Position numbers and translations under genes: made by a program
NCBI RefSeq assembly: GCF_033095865.1
Contig: NZ_AP019365.1
Coordinates: 3,755,501 to 3,819,500, forward strand
DNA from: Pseudomonas sp. KU43P
GTDB taxonomy: Bacteria; Pseudomonadota; Gammaproteobacteria; Pseudomonadales; Pseudomonadaceae
Direction: 5' to 3'
Length of the DNA: 64,000 nucleotides
Notes under the pieces: generated by a model
The model's input: only the letters and a program-made list of their open reading frames with translations
What the model was told of the DNA's origin: nothing
Database searches by the model: none
Shown: piece by piece, positions 32,596 to 41,993 of the stretch
Layout: every line of letters begins with the position of its first letter
Position numbering within the stretch: position 1 is the first letter of the stretch

Positions 32596-33567
32596 TCAGC
32601 GAGCGCGGGCGCGCTCATGGAAGATGAAGCCGATGCTGTTCATCAGCAGTTGCGCGGCGAGGATCGAGGTAACGCCGGCCGGGTCGTAGGCCGGGGCCAC
32701 TTCCACCAAGTCCATGCCCACTACCCTGCCCTGGCTGCGGCGCGCCAGGGCCTGGATGATTTCCAGCACCTCGTAGTAGAGGAATCCGCCGTGGCTGGGC
32801 GTGCCGGTGCCGGGGGCGATGGACGGGTCGAAGCCGTCGATGTCGATGGTGATGTAGTAGTCACGGCCTTCGGGAATCTTCGCCAGCACGCCTTCCGGGC
32901 CCAGGCGGCGCACGTCGCGCACCGAGAGGATCTGCGAACCGGCGTCACGCGCCGCGTCGTAGTCGTCGCGGTTGGACGACGACACATTACGGATGCCCAT
33001 CTGAGTCATGCCAACGATGTGATCCAGCTCCGAGGCACGGCGCAGCGGGCTGCCGTGGCCATAGCGCACGCCATGGCGCTCGTCGACGAAATCAAGGTGG
33101 GCGTCGAAGTGGATGATGTGGATCGGCCCGCGCCCCTCGAACGCCTTGATCACCGGCGCGTGGATCGAGTGGTCGCCACCCAGCACCACCGGCATGGCGC
33201 CCGAGGCGAGAATCTGACGCACGGCAGCTTCGATATTGGCGTTGCTGCTGGCCATGTCGGTGTGGACGATGTCGGCATCGCCCACATCGACCATGCGCAC
33301 CTGCTCCTGGGTCAGGTAGGTGACGTCATCCTCGTGGTCATATGCACCACTGTGGCCGAACGAGAACAGCGTGGATGCCTCGCGGATGCCGCGCGGCCCG
33401 AAACGTGCGCCGGAACGCCACTGGGTACCCATGTCGTTGGGTGCGCCGAGGATCGCCACATCGGCGTCGATGGCGTTCCAATCGGTACAGATGGGCGATT
33501 TGGCGAAAGTGCAATGCCCCACGAAGGGCAGGTTCAGGCGGCCGGATTCATAACCGTGCTTTGCCAT
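32596..33567 (-). CDS. Ureohydrolase (agmatinase/guanidinobutyrase family)
   Basis: A 323-residue dimanganese hydrolase of the arginase superfamily that cleaves a guanidino compound to urea and an amine. Metal ligands are visible in LGGDHS, HFDAHLDF and TIDIDGFDPS, with the trailing Glu in GMDLVEVAP. The loop DERHGVRYGHGSPLRRA differs from the usual agmatinase loop, so the natural substrate may not be agmatine. GGAGA lies 9 bases before ATG 33567. It is the first gene of the minus-strand cluster and divergent from a LysR gene 266 bases away, as gbuA and gbuR are in P. aeruginosa. Confidence 0.88.
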   Translation of the reverse strand: MAKHGYESGRLNLPFVGHCTFAKSPICTDWNAIDADVAILGAPNDMGTQWRSGARFGPRGIREASTLFSFGHSGAYDHEDDVTYLTQEQVRMVDVGDADIVHTDMASSNANIEAAVRQILASGAMPVVLGGDHSIHAPVIKAFEGRGPIHIIHFDAHLDFVDERHGVRYGHGSPLRRASELDHIVGMTQMGIRNVSSSNRDDYDAARDAGSQILSVRDVRRLGPEGVLAKIPEGRDYYITIDIDGFDPSIAPGTGTPSHGGFLYYEVLEIIQALARRSQGRVVGMDLVEVAPAYDPAGVTSILAAQLLMNSIGFIFHERARAR

Positions 33568-33833
33568 GTTCGGGCTTCTCCACTTCTTGTTCTGTTCAGG
33601 AGACGGCGCCCGTGCAGGGCCGCCGTTGCAGCCACTATGGGCGCAGCCCGTCAGCGGAAAAATGCGCAACTGCAGATGCATACATCGGAGAAACCGAAGT
33701 ATTGAAGGCTTTTGAAATCTGCAGGAGACCGGCATTGCGGTAGCACGCCCTGGCATGCTTACCTTGGCCAAAAACAATCGATCGGATGCTCATATCAGCT
33801 TCACCGATGTGACGCACCGACAGGAGGCCAGGC

Positions 33834-34742
33834 GTGATCCAGCTCCACGATGTCGATCTCAAGCTCCTCAGGGTGTTCGCCACCATCGTCCGCTGCGGTG
33901 GCTTTTCCGCCGCGCAGGCCGCGCTCAACGCTGGCCAGTCGACCATCAGCGAGCAGATGACCCACCTGGAAACGCGGCTGGGCGTGAAGCTTTGCCAGCG
34001 CGGGCGCAGCGGCTTTCGCCTGACCGAGCAAGGGGTGGCGATCCACGAAGCGGCATTGCGCCTGCTGGGCGCGGTGGAAAGCTTCTGCCTCGACGCCGAT
34101 GTGCTCAAGCAGCACATCAGCGGCAAGCTCAATCTCGGCATCATCGACTCCACCCTCACCGACCCCGACTCCCCCGTACCGCGCACCACGCAACGCTTCG
34201 TCTCGCGTGGCCACGATGCTCACCTGAACGTCTACATCGGCACGCCTGCGGAGCTGGAAGAACGCGTGCTCGACGGCCGCCTGCACCTGGCCATCGGGCA
34301 CTTCCCGATGCGCGTGCCAGGGTTGTCCTACCTGCCCCTCTACGACGAGGCGCTGGGCCTTTACTGCGGCCGCCGTCACCCCCTGTTCGGCAGCAAAGCC
34401 AGCAATGGCCGGCTGCTGGAAGACGTGCGCGCCTGCCGCCTGGTCGCCCGCGGCTACATGCAGCAGTACGACCTTGACCAGCTGGGCATGAGCAAGGCGG
34501 CGGCCACCGTGGAGAACATCGAGGCCGCAGCGATCCTGATTATTTCCGGGGCTTACGTCGGGTTTCTGCCGGTGCATTTCACCGAGCAGTGGGTGAAGAG
34601 CGGCGAGATGTGCAGGCTGGGCGCGAGCACCCTGGACCTGAGCTCGCCCTTCGATGTGATCACCCGCCGCGGCGTGGCTGCGCCGCCGATATTGCAGGCA
34701 TTCATGGAAGACCTGGGGGCTTGCATGCAGCCGGTGACTTGA
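33834..34742 (+). CDS. LysR-family regulator divergent from the ureohydrolase cluster
   Basis: A 302-residue LysR protein. The helix-turn-helix lies in residues 1-65 (LKLLRVFATIVRCGGFSAAQ, then QSTISEQMTHLETRLG), with the effector domain from about 93 (GKLNLGIIDSTL). The GTG start at 33834 has AGGAGG 6 bases upstream. Divergence from the ureohydrolase suggests it activates that cluster; GbuR and related LysR proteins do the same for guanidinobutyrase. The inducer would then be a guanidino acid. Confidence 0.88.
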   Translation: MIQLHDVDLKLLRVFATIVRCGGFSAAQAALNAGQSTISEQMTHLETRLGVKLCQRGRSGFRLTEQGVAIHEAALRLLGAVESFCLDADVLKQHISGKLNLGIIDSTLTDPDSPVPRTTQRFVSRGHDAHLNVYIGTPAELEERVLDGRLHLAIGHFPMRVPGLSYLPLYDEALGLYCGRRHPLFGSKASNGRLLEDVRACRLVARGYMQQYDLDQLGMSKAAATVENIEAAAILIISGAYVGFLPVHFTEQWVKSGEMCRLGASTLDLSSPFDVITRRGVAAPPILQAFMEDLGACMQPVT

Positions 34743-34890
34743 ACCGGGGTTTGTATCTTCTTGTGTTCAAAGTGCGAGCTGATACACAAGTACGCGTGTT
34801 ACCCGGCGCCACGACACAACCCGGATACAACGGTCTTCTTTACTGGCATGCATCCAATCAGCGCCAACGGTCATGCCAAGGAGACGCCCC

Positions 34891-35919
34891 ATGCTCACTT
34901 CCCAACGCTTCAAACGTTCCGCCCTGCTCGCCTGCGCCCTGTTGCCAATAGGCCTGGTGAGCACTGCCGGAACCTACGCCGCCCAAACTGCGCAGCCCGA
35001 AAAACACGTAGCAGTGGCCGATGATTTCGGCCCTTTGAAACACATCAAGGCCGGCGTGCTCGACGTGGCCTACGTCGAACAAGGCCCGGCCGACGGCCCC
35101 GTGGTGATCCTGCTGCACGGCTGGCCTTACGACATCCACAGCTTCCAGGACGTCGCCCCGGCACTGGCCGCCAAGGGCTACCGCGTGCTGGTGCCGTACG
35201 TACGCGGCTATGGTGAAACCCGCTTCCTCTCTGCCAACACACCGCGCAATGCCCAACCTTCAGCGCTGGCCAGCGACGTCATTGCCTTCATGGACGCCCT
35301 GCAGGTCAAGCGTGCCGTGCTCGCCGGCTTCGACTGGGGCGCCCGCACTGCCGACATCGTCTCGGCCCTGTGGCCTGAGCGGGTGAAAGCGCTGGTCTCG
35401 GTCAGCGGCTACCTGATCAGCAGCCAGCAGGCCGCCAAGGCGCCCTTGCCGCCCAGCGCTGAGTTGCAATGGTGGTACCAGTACTACTTCGCCACCGCGC
35501 GCGGTGAGCTGGGCTACAGCAACAATCGCCATGCCTTCGCCAAGCTGATCTGGCAAACCGCATCCCCCCAGTGGGCCTTCGACGACGCCACCTTCGAACG
35601 CAGCGCCAAGGCGCTGGACAACCCCGACCAGGTCGCCATCACCGTGCACAACTACCGCTGGCGGCTGGGCCTGGCCCAGGGCGAAACCCGCTACGACCCG
35701 CTGGAAGCCAAGCTGGCTCAGTTCCCCAGCATCAGCGTGCCCACCATCACCCTCGAAGGTGACGCCAACGGCGCCCCGCACCCGCCCGCCGAGGCCTATG
35801 CCCAGCGTTTCACCGGCAAGTACGAATATCGCCTGCTCAAGGGCGGCATAGGCCACAACCTGCCGCAGGAAGCGCCCCAGGCCTTCGCCCAGGCGGTGGT
35901 CGATGCCGACCACCTGTAA
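34891..35919 (+). CDS. Exported alpha/beta hydrolase (epoxide hydrolase/haloalkane dehalogenase-like)
   Basis: A 342-residue protein with a Sec-type signal peptide (residues 1-32, ending TYAAQTA). The hydrolase core has LLHGWPYDIHSF (oxyanion strand), a nucleophile elbow AGFDWGART with Asp rather than Ser, and a late GIGHNLPQEAP for the catalytic His. An Asp nucleophile fits epoxide hydrolases or dehalogenases rather than esterases. AAGGAG is 6 bases before ATG 34891. It appears monocistronic and the substrate is unknown. Confidence 0.8.
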   Translation: MLTSQRFKRSALLACALLPIGLVSTAGTYAAQTAQPEKHVAVADDFGPLKHIKAGVLDVAYVEQGPADGPVVILLHGWPYDIHSFQDVAPALAAKGYRVLVPYVRGYGETRFLSANTPRNAQPSALASDVIAFMDALQVKRAVLAGFDWGARTADIVSALWPERVKALVSVSGYLISSQQAAKAPLPPSAELQWWYQYYFATARGELGYSNNRHAFAKLIWQTASPQWAFDDATFERSAKALDNPDQVAITVHNYRWRLGLAQGETRYDPLEAKLAQFPSISVPTITLEGDANGAPHPPAEAYAQRFTGKYEYRLLKGGIGHNLPQEAPQAFAQAVVDADHL

Positions 35920-35925
35920 GCGCAA

Positions 35926-36612
35926 TCAATTGGCGGCGGGCAACACGCCCAACGGATCGACCGGTTTACCGTTCTGGCGAATCTCGAAGTACAGCTGGGT
36001 GCGGTCGGTATCCAGGTCACCGGCTTCGGCAATCTTCTGGCCCTTGCTGACGGTCTGGCCTTCCTTGACCAACAGCTTGCTGTTGTGGCCGTAGACACTG
36101 GCGTGGGCAGTGCCGTGCTGAAGGATGATCAGGTTGCCGTAGCCGCGAATGTTGGTGGCGAACGCCACCTTGCCGCCGAGGCTGGCAAACACCGGCTGGC
36201 CTGGGCTGGCAGCAATGCGGATGCCCTTGCTGAGTTTGTCGGCGGGCGCATAGCGGCCGATCACCACTGCGTTCTTGATCGGCCAGTCCCAGCCGCGCAG
36301 GGTCACCTTGGTGGCCGGAACGGTCGCGGTTCTGGATGCGCTACTGCTGGTGGTCTTGGCCGTGGCGGTGCCTGGGCCGAAGCGAATGCTCTGGCCCACG
36401 TTCACCGCATAGGGCGGGCTGATGTTGTTATAGCGCGCCAGGGCCTTGAAATCCCAGCCGTGCCGGGTAGCGATCGAGTAGAGGGTATCGCCGCGCTTGA
36501 CCTTGTAGACGCCACTGACGACCTTGTTGGCAGATACGCCGGTGCTGGGTGGTTGAGAACTGCACGCGGAAATCGACAGCAGGACAGCGATTACAATGAA
36601 CCTGAAAAACAC
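35926..36612 (-). CDS. NlpD/EnvC-like lipoprotein, LysM plus degenerate M23 domain
   Basis: A 228-residue lipoprotein. The signal peptide ends at the lipobox ISAC (Cys17). LysM (about 38-80) contains YKVKRGDTLYSIATRHG and binds peptidoglycan. The C-terminal M23 domain (about 108-225) lacks metal ligands: the His-x-His of active enzymes reads LYFEIR and the H-x-x-x-D stretch reads GRYAPADKLSKG. Like NlpD, it should activate an amidase rather than cut the wall. It is a short paralogue and is not next to rpoS or surE here, so the main nlpD is probably elsewhere. Confidence 0.87.
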   Translation of the reverse strand: MFFRFIVIAVLLSISACSSQPPSTGVSANKVVSGVYKVKRGDTLYSIATRHGWDFKALARYNNISPPYAVNVGQSIRFGPGTATAKTTSSSASRTATVPATKVTLRGWDWPIKNAVVIGRYAPADKLSKGIRIAASPGQPVFASLGGKVAFATNIRGYGNLIILQHGTAHASVYGHNSKLLVKEGQTVSKGQKIAEAGDLDTDRTQLYFEIRQNGKPVDPLGVLPAAN

Positions 36613-36714
36613 ACCACACCCTTTGAACAGAGACGCGATTGACGAAGCTGCTCACTATAAAGCACTGGGCGGCGTGTGCATGCCAGGTGATGTCAAGAAA
36701 AGTACACCTCTGGG

Positions 36715-37002
36715 CTAATCCTTAACCTGACAGACCCCATTGGCCCGGTTCTTACCGGTGTACGAAACATCCGGCGAGCCATCCGGGTTGATCGACAGCG
36801 AGATCGTCACACCGCTGCCCTTGGCTTCGAAGTAGTTGTCGTTGAACTTCTTCAAGGATGCTTCCTTGCCATTGATGTAGATCGGGCCACCCTTGTCGGC
36901 GTGGACTTCGATGTTTCCCGGGCAGGTGGCGTTCAGGAGGGGGATCTGCGCCTGGGCGATGGCGGGGGCGGCCAGCAAGAGGGCTAGCAGTAATGGCTTC
37001 AT
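36715..37002 (-). CDS. Small periplasmic protein (95 aa)
   Basis: A 95-residue protein with a Sec signal peptide (MKPLLLALLLAAPAIAQAQ) and two Cys residues in the mature part (one in NATCPGN, one in GVCQVKD) that could form a disulfide joining the ends. The middle is beta-rich with Gly/Asn turns. AGGAG lies 6 bases before the ATG. No family recognised. Its gene precedes the NlpD-like gene on the same strand by 102 bases but is probably separate. Confidence 0.7.
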   Translation of the reverse strand: MKPLLLALLLAAPAIAQAQIPLLNATCPGNIEVHADKGGPIYINGKEASLKKFNDNYFEAKGSGVTISLSINPDGSPDVSYTGKNRANGVCQVKD

Positions 37003-37059
37003 GTGATGCTCCTTGATCTGCGTACGCGAAAAAGAAAGTTATAGCGCATGAATGCCCTG

Positions 37060-37128
37060 CCCTGTGCTGCAACAGGCCGCTGTACGGCCTGTCGCGGCAC
37101 AGGGTCGCGCCTGCCGCACGCATGCGGC
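37060..37128 (-). terminator. Tandem hairpins after the siderophore receptor gene
   Basis: A 20-bp stem with 18 matched pairs and loop CTGTA (37060-37104), next to a perfect 6-bp stem, GCCGCA/TGCGGC (37113-37128). They begin 10 bases beyond the receptor stop. There is no T-run, so this may be a REP-like element or transcript-end stabiliser rather than a classical terminator. Confidence 0.55.
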
Positions 37129-37138
37129 GGCAACGGCT

Positions 37139-39517
37139 TTACCAGTTGTAGGTCACTGTCCCATACACGGTGCGCTGCTGCCCATATTGGCAACCCATGT
37201 TGCTGAAGCATCCGGACACGTACTTCTCGTCGAACAGGTTGGTGGCGTTCAGCGAGACCTCCATCCCGTCCAGCGACTTGTCTACCTTGCCCAGGTTGTA
37301 TGCAACCAACGCGTCGACCACGCTGTAACTGTCAACCTTGAAGCTGTTGGCCGAGTCGCCATAAGTGCTGCCCACATAGCGGGCACCAGCGCCCAGGCGC
37401 AAGCCCTCCATCAAGCCGCTCTGGAAGATGTAGTCACCCCAGATCGAGGCCATGTGCTCGGGGATGCGGAACGGCGTGTTGCCCTTGTTGCCAGCCTCCG
37501 ACTTGGTGACTTCGACATCGTTCCAGGTGTAGCTGCCGATCACATTGAAGCCTTTGGCAATCTCTGTCTTGCCCTCCAGCTCCACGCCCCGGGAGCGCAC
37601 CTCGCCTTCCTGGCGCGAGAAACCGTTGACGTTCTCGGTGGCGTTCTGCTTGGTCAGGTCGAACACCGCCAGGGTGTACAAGCTGTTGGAACCTGGGGGC
37701 TCGTACTTCACACCCACTTCGTACTGCTTGCCGATCTCAGGGTCGAGTTGCGAATTGTTGGCCGTGACGCCCATGACCGGCAGGAACGACTCGCTGTAGC
37801 TGGCATACGGGGCAATGCCGTTGTCGAACAGATAGACGATACCGGCGCGGCCGCTGAACTTCTCGTCCTTCTGGGTCTGCGGGTCACGGTCGTCCTTCTG
37901 GTTGCTGGCCCAGTCGTAGCGGCCACCCAGCAGGAATACCCACTTGTCCACCTTGAGCTGGTCCTGCAGGTACACGCCGGTCTGCGAGAGCTTCTGCTCG
38001 TAGCTGGCCTGGCTGAACGGGATGAAGCTCAGCGGTTGGCTGTTGTTGGGATTGAACACATCGAAGGTGCCATTGATCAGGTTCAGCGCCTGATCCTGGT
38101 CGAACTTGCCGTTGTTGTAGTCCACGCCGGTCAGCAAGGTGTGCTCCACGGCGCCGGTGGCGAAGTTTGCCTGCACTTGGTTGTCCATCGTGAACAGGCG
38201 CCCGTCGCCCTTGCGCTCGTCTGCATAGCGCATGTATTGGTCGCCCACCGGCATCAGCAGGGCGATTTCTGCGCTGGACTGGCGGTAGTCGCTGTAGCGC
38301 ACGTTCTGGCGAAGGGTCCACACCTCGTCCAGGTGGTGCTCGAAGACATAGCCCAGCGAGGTCTTCTCGTTGGTCATGTGGTCGAAGCCGGTGTCGCCGA
38401 CGTAGGTGTCACGGTCGAGCCGGCCGCGCGGGTCATGGAACACGGTGCCTTGGGCCGGCAGCGGGTTGGCGAAGTTGCCGGTCTGCTTCTGGTACTCGGC
38501 CAGCACGGTCAGCTCAGTGTCGGCGTTGGGCCGAAAGCTGATGGCCGGGGCCACGTACTCGCGGCGGTTGGTGATGTGGTCAGCCTGCGCATCGGCCTCG
38601 CGGAACAGGCCGGTCAGACGGTAGCTCCACACACCCTCCTCGTCCAGCGCGTCGCCCAGGTCGAAGGCTGCCTGGTTGTAGTCGTGGTTGCCCGCCTGCA
38701 GTTGCACCTGGCGCAGTGGCTCGGTGGTCGGGCGCTTGCTCACCAGGTTGATCTGACCACCCGGATCGGAGGCGCCATAGAGTACCGAGCTGGCCCCGCG
38801 CAGCACTTCGATGCGCTCCAGACCATAAGGCTCGGGGGCGTCCCAACCGAGGAAGTCCGGCAGAAAGGTACGCGTGCCGTCGCGCAGCATGCGTCCGGTG
38901 CCCTGCTGGAAGCCGCGGATGGTCAGCTGGTCAGTCACGAATTGCGGGCCGGCCAGCTCGGCGTTGATGCCAGGGCTGTAGCGCAGGGCTTGGGCCACGG
39001 TCTTGGGCTGCTGGGCCTGGATCTGTTCACGGGTGACCACCGACACCGAATAGGGCGTCTCGAGTATCGGCGTGTCGGTCTTGGTGCCGGCCGATGCGCG
39101 CTTGGCCACGTAGCCGTCATCCGGCGTCACCGAACTGTAGGCCTGGCCAGAGATGCTGGTGCTAGGCAGCATCATTGCCGAATCGCCGCTGCTGCCCTGC
39201 AAGGTCACGTGGTTGCCGTCGATGCTGTAGGCGATCGAAGTGCCCTGCAGCAGTTGGCGCAGGGCCTCCTCTGGCTCCATCTGTCCCGACACGCCGCGGC
39301 TGCGCAGGCCCGACACGGTGTCCTGGTTGTAGATGATCTGCAGATTGGCCTGGTTGCCAAGGTCGTTCAGCGCCGAGGCCAGAGGCTTGGCCGGGATGTC
39401 GATGCGCACGGGCTCGGCCTGGACCGGCAGCGCGGCCACGATGGCCAGACCCAAGGTGGCGGCGGCGATGCACCGGCGCAGTCGGTGTGCCGGTAGATTC
39501 AACGTGAAGGCGCTCAT
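37139..39517 (-). CDS. TonB-dependent ferric hydroxamate siderophore receptor with STN signalling domain
   Basis: A 792-residue outer-membrane receptor. A signal peptide (1-34) is followed by an STN domain (about 38-105, IPAKPLASALNDLGNQANLQ) for surface signalling, then a plug (about 150-270) with SVVTREQIQ and GASSVLYGASDPGGQINLVSKRPTTEPL, then the beta-barrel ending in aromatic Trp. The plug and the terminal pair of Cys (SGCFSNMGCQYG) resemble FhuA/FiuA-type ferric hydroxamate receptors rather than FpvA. It is last in the FecR-exporter-FhuF operon, 20 bases after fhuF. The cognate ligand is probably the hydroxamate peptide made by this locus. Confidence 0.9.
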   Translation of the reverse strand: MSAFTLNLPAHRLRRCIAAATLGLAIVAALPVQAEPVRIDIPAKPLASALNDLGNQANLQIIYNQDTVSGLRSRGVSGQMEPEEALRQLLQGTSIAYSIDGNHVTLQGSSGDSAMMLPSTSISGQAYSSVTPDDGYVAKRASAGTKTDTPILETPYSVSVVTREQIQAQQPKTVAQALRYSPGINAELAGPQFVTDQLTIRGFQQGTGRMLRDGTRTFLPDFLGWDAPEPYGLERIEVLRGASSVLYGASDPGGQINLVSKRPTTEPLRQVQLQAGNHDYNQAAFDLGDALDEEGVWSYRLTGLFREADAQADHITNRREYVAPAISFRPNADTELTVLAEYQKQTGNFANPLPAQGTVFHDPRGRLDRDTYVGDTGFDHMTNEKTSLGYVFEHHLDEVWTLRQNVRYSDYRQSSAEIALLMPVGDQYMRYADERKGDGRLFTMDNQVQANFATGAVEHTLLTGVDYNNGKFDQDQALNLINGTFDVFNPNNSQPLSFIPFSQASYEQKLSQTGVYLQDQLKVDKWVFLLGGRYDWASNQKDDRDPQTQKDEKFSGRAGIVYLFDNGIAPYASYSESFLPVMGVTANNSQLDPEIGKQYEVGVKYEPPGSNSLYTLAVFDLTKQNATENVNGFSRQEGEVRSRGVELEGKTEIAKGFNVIGSYTWNDVEVTKSEAGNKGNTPFRIPEHMASIWGDYIFQSGLMEGLRLGAGARYVGSTYGDSANSFKVDSYSVVDALVAYNLGKVDKSLDGMEVSLNATNLFDEKYVSGCFSNMGCQYGQQRTVYGTVTYNW

Positions 39518-39537
39518 GATACTCCTGATGATTATGG

Positions 39538-40251
39538 TTATGTTGGCATGTTGATTCGATTCTGCCGCCTGGCCAGCGGGCAGACCCCGCAGCGCTGCAA
39601 CGGTAGGCGCTCACGCAGGCAACAGACTCGCCGCATGGCCCCGGCAGCATCGCGCCGCAAGGCTGCACGCATGGCTGTGCATGCATCCTGCCGATGGCAA
39701 TCGCGAACATGCGCGCGTGCTTCCCCAAGCGCGCGGTCGGGCAGGTTGGCCTGGGCCATCTCCAGCACCCAGTCGATGCAGAGCGCCACGTTGCCCCACA
39801 GCAGCCGTGGGGCCAGCCCGGTGTGGGCGGCGAAGCGGCCGACCAGCGGGTGCAACAGCTGCTCGTGCAGCCGGTCCAGCAGGCGCGCGCCACTGCGTTC
39901 GGCGGGCGCTTCTTCCGTGTCTAATGGCAGGTGCAGCTCGGTCGGTGCACCTTGGGCGTCGATGGTCATGCGCAAACGGGCCGGGTCCAGGGTCGGTGGT
40001 TCGACATCGAAAAGACCGCCCAGCAGCAATGGCGGCAGCACCAACGCACAGCCCTCCTGGTGCCACTGCGAGGCAACCGCACGAGGGTCAGCCTGTGGCC
40101 AGTTGCGGGCATAGCGCGCCAAGGCGCCGCTCAGCAACTCAGGCTCCAGCCAGCCGCTGAGCGACGGTGCGTCGCTGTGCGGCAGCCTGCGCCAGCGAGC
40201 CGCCAGCGGCTGCATCTGGGCAGGCAGGCGCGCGAACAGCGCCGGGCTCAC
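39538..40251 (-). CDS. fhuF: FhuF-type siderophore-iron reductase
   Basis: A 237-residue cytoplasmic [2Fe-2S] protein that reduces iron(III) hydroxamate complexes to release iron. The C-terminal cluster motif is present: CC, ten residues, C, two residues, C (RRVCCLRERLPLQRCGVCPL). The body has the family's helical pattern (WLEPELLSGALARYARNW). The start overlaps the exporter stop as ATGA, so the two are coupled. FhuF proteins use hydroxamate siderophores, supporting a hydroxamate product. Confidence 0.9.
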   Translation of the reverse strand: MSPALFARLPAQMQPLAARWRRLPHSDAPSLSGWLEPELLSGALARYARNWPQADPRAVASQWHQEGCALVLPPLLLGGLFDVEPPTLDPARLRMTIDAQGAPTELHLPLDTEEAPAERSGARLLDRLHEQLLHPLVGRFAAHTGLAPRLLWGNVALCIDWVLEMAQANLPDRALGEARAHVRDCHRQDACTAMRAALRRDAAGAMRRVCCLRERLPLQRCGVCPLARRQNRINMPT

Positions 40252-41915
40252 GTCAGCGCGGACTCGGCAGCGCCGACCGGCTGGCGCACGAGCCTGCCCT
40301 GCTCGATGCGCAGCAGCGTGTCGGCGGCATCGAAATAGCGGTCGTCGTGGGAAATCACCACGATGGTCTTGCCCAAGCGCTGCAGGTCAGGCAGCAGCTC
40401 GGTGTAGAAAATGCGGCGGAAGGTAGGGTCCTGGTCGGCGGCCCACTCGTCGAATACCAGCACAGGGCGCCCCTCGGTCCAGGCCTGCAACAGCGCCAGG
40501 CGCTTGCGCTGGCCAGTCGACAGGTCGAGGGTGGAAAAACGCCCATCCTCGATGCTCACCTTGTGAGCGATCTCCAGGCGTTCCAGGTAGCCCATGGCAT
40601 CGGCCGGCACCTCGCCGCCGGCCTGCACAAGGTCGTCGAACAGGAAGAAGTCCGACAGCACGGTGGTGAACAGCTGGCGGTAATCGTCGCGTTGCAGCTC
40701 GCCGACCGGCGCGCCATCGAGCAGCACGCTGCCGCTCTGCGGCACGTACAGGCCCAACAGCAACTTGATCAGGGTGGTCTTGCCACCGCCGTTCTCGCCG
40801 ACGATGAACACGATCTCGCCCTTGCGCAGCGACAGGTTCACAGGGCCGATGGCAAATCCTTGGGTGCCGTCGTCGGTGGCGTACTGGTAATGCACATCGC
40901 GCAGTTCAATGCTGTCGATGGCAGTCCGTGCAGGCGTGTCCTTGGCCTCGCGCAGGCAGGGTTCGGGCGAGGTGAACTGCTCCGAAAGTTCGGCCACCCG
41001 GCGAAACGCCACTTGTGCCCGACCGATGTTCGGCAACGTGCCCAGCAGGTGTTCCAGCGGGCCTTTCATGTACAGCAGCACCAGAATGAAACCACTGAGC
41101 GTGGCGGTGCTGGTGCTCGGCCAGAACGCCTGGAAGGCCAGTGCCACACCAATGACGATGAAGAACAGGGTCGAGCCGACCCCCTTGGCCACGACGAACT
41201 GGTTGATCGAGTTGACCTGTTTCTTGCAGATGGCATCGGCAGTGCCCTCGATGCTCTCGCCCAGCAGGCGCAGACGGCGCGGGCGGTTGATGCGCAGCTC
41301 CTTGGCACCTTCGGCGATGGAGCGGTAGTGCTTTTGCAAGTCGTCTTCCAGGTCGCGGGCTTCGAAGAAGCCCTTGATACCGCGGGACCGGGCATAGTAC
41401 TGCGCCACCGAACCCAACAGGATGGCCAGGGTGGTGGTAAGGAACATCGCCGGAGACAGTTGCACCAGGTACACCAGGCAACCGAGGGTCACGCTGGCCG
41501 ACACCGCCAACGGCGCGAAGGCGAAGGCGAAATCGCTGATGGTGTCGACGTCGTGGGTCAGCACCGGAATCAGCCGGTGGCTGCGGTAGCGCTCCAGTTG
41601 GTCGATCGGTGCGCTGAGAATCTTCAGGCCCAGCGACTTGCGCAGACGCGCGATCACATGTTGGCCGACGTAGTTGGTGCCGATGTCCGAGATGACCGAA
41701 CCCAGCAGCGCCAGCAGGCACAACCCGGCAAAGCCCAGCAGCACGCCGCGGCTGGCACCGCCTTCGGCGTGCAGGGCGTGGTTGATGGTCGCCAGCAGCC
41801 CAGTGATGCTCAGGCCGCCGAGGATGCCCAGCACGGTAGAGACCAGCAGCAGCGGCCAGAACGGGCGCAATACCTGGGTCAGTTCATGCAGGTTGGATTT
41901 TCGGGGAGTGCTCAT
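40248..41915 (-). CDS. Cyclic-peptide-type ABC exporter (PvdE/SyrD-like)
   Basis: A 555-residue half-transporter fusing six membrane helices (about 20-310) to an ATPase. Walker A is GENGGGKTT (about 387-395), the ABC signature reads LSTGQRKR (about 470), and Walker B is VLVFDEWAADQDP, a form with Glu followed by Trp as in PvdE. Family members move siderophore precursors or lipopeptides across the inner membrane. It sits 78 bases after FecR and overlaps fhuF. It is the probable exporter of the NRPS product or its precursor. Confidence 0.9.
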   Translation of the reverse strand: MSTPRKSNLHELTQVLRPFWPLLLVSTVLGILGGLSITGLLATINHALHAEGGASRGVLLGFAGLCLLALLGSVISDIGTNYVGQHVIARLRKSLGLKILSAPIDQLERYRSHRLIPVLTHDVDTISDFAFAFAPLAVSASVTLGCLVYLVQLSPAMFLTTTLAILLGSVAQYYARSRGIKGFFEARDLEDDLQKHYRSIAEGAKELRINRPRRLRLLGESIEGTADAICKKQVNSINQFVVAKGVGSTLFFIVIGVALAFQAFWPSTSTATLSGFILVLLYMKGPLEHLLGTLPNIGRAQVAFRRVAELSEQFTSPEPCLREAKDTPARTAIDSIELRDVHYQYATDDGTQGFAIGPVNLSLRKGEIVFIVGENGGGKTTLIKLLLGLYVPQSGSVLLDGAPVGELQRDDYRQLFTTVLSDFFLFDDLVQAGGEVPADAMGYLERLEIAHKVSIEDGRFSTLDLSTGQRKRLALLQAWTEGRPVLVFDEWAADQDPTFRRIFYTELLPDLQRLGKTIVVISHDDRYFDAADTLLRIEQGRLVRQPVGAAESALT

Positions 41916-41993
41916 CGTCGCGGGTTCCAGGCAGGTCTTGCCCGAATGACGAATGAGGTTGTTGTTTGTTCAGCAAATTTTCAAAGTTTGCGG

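Noticed and set aside
30690..32627. Long plus-strand frames opposite the aldehyde dehydrogenase, permease and GMC genes (also 27573-29288)
   Set aside because: Antisense shadows of well-supported enzymes with motif-complete proteins; they have His/Gln/Ala-rich translations and no ribosome sites.
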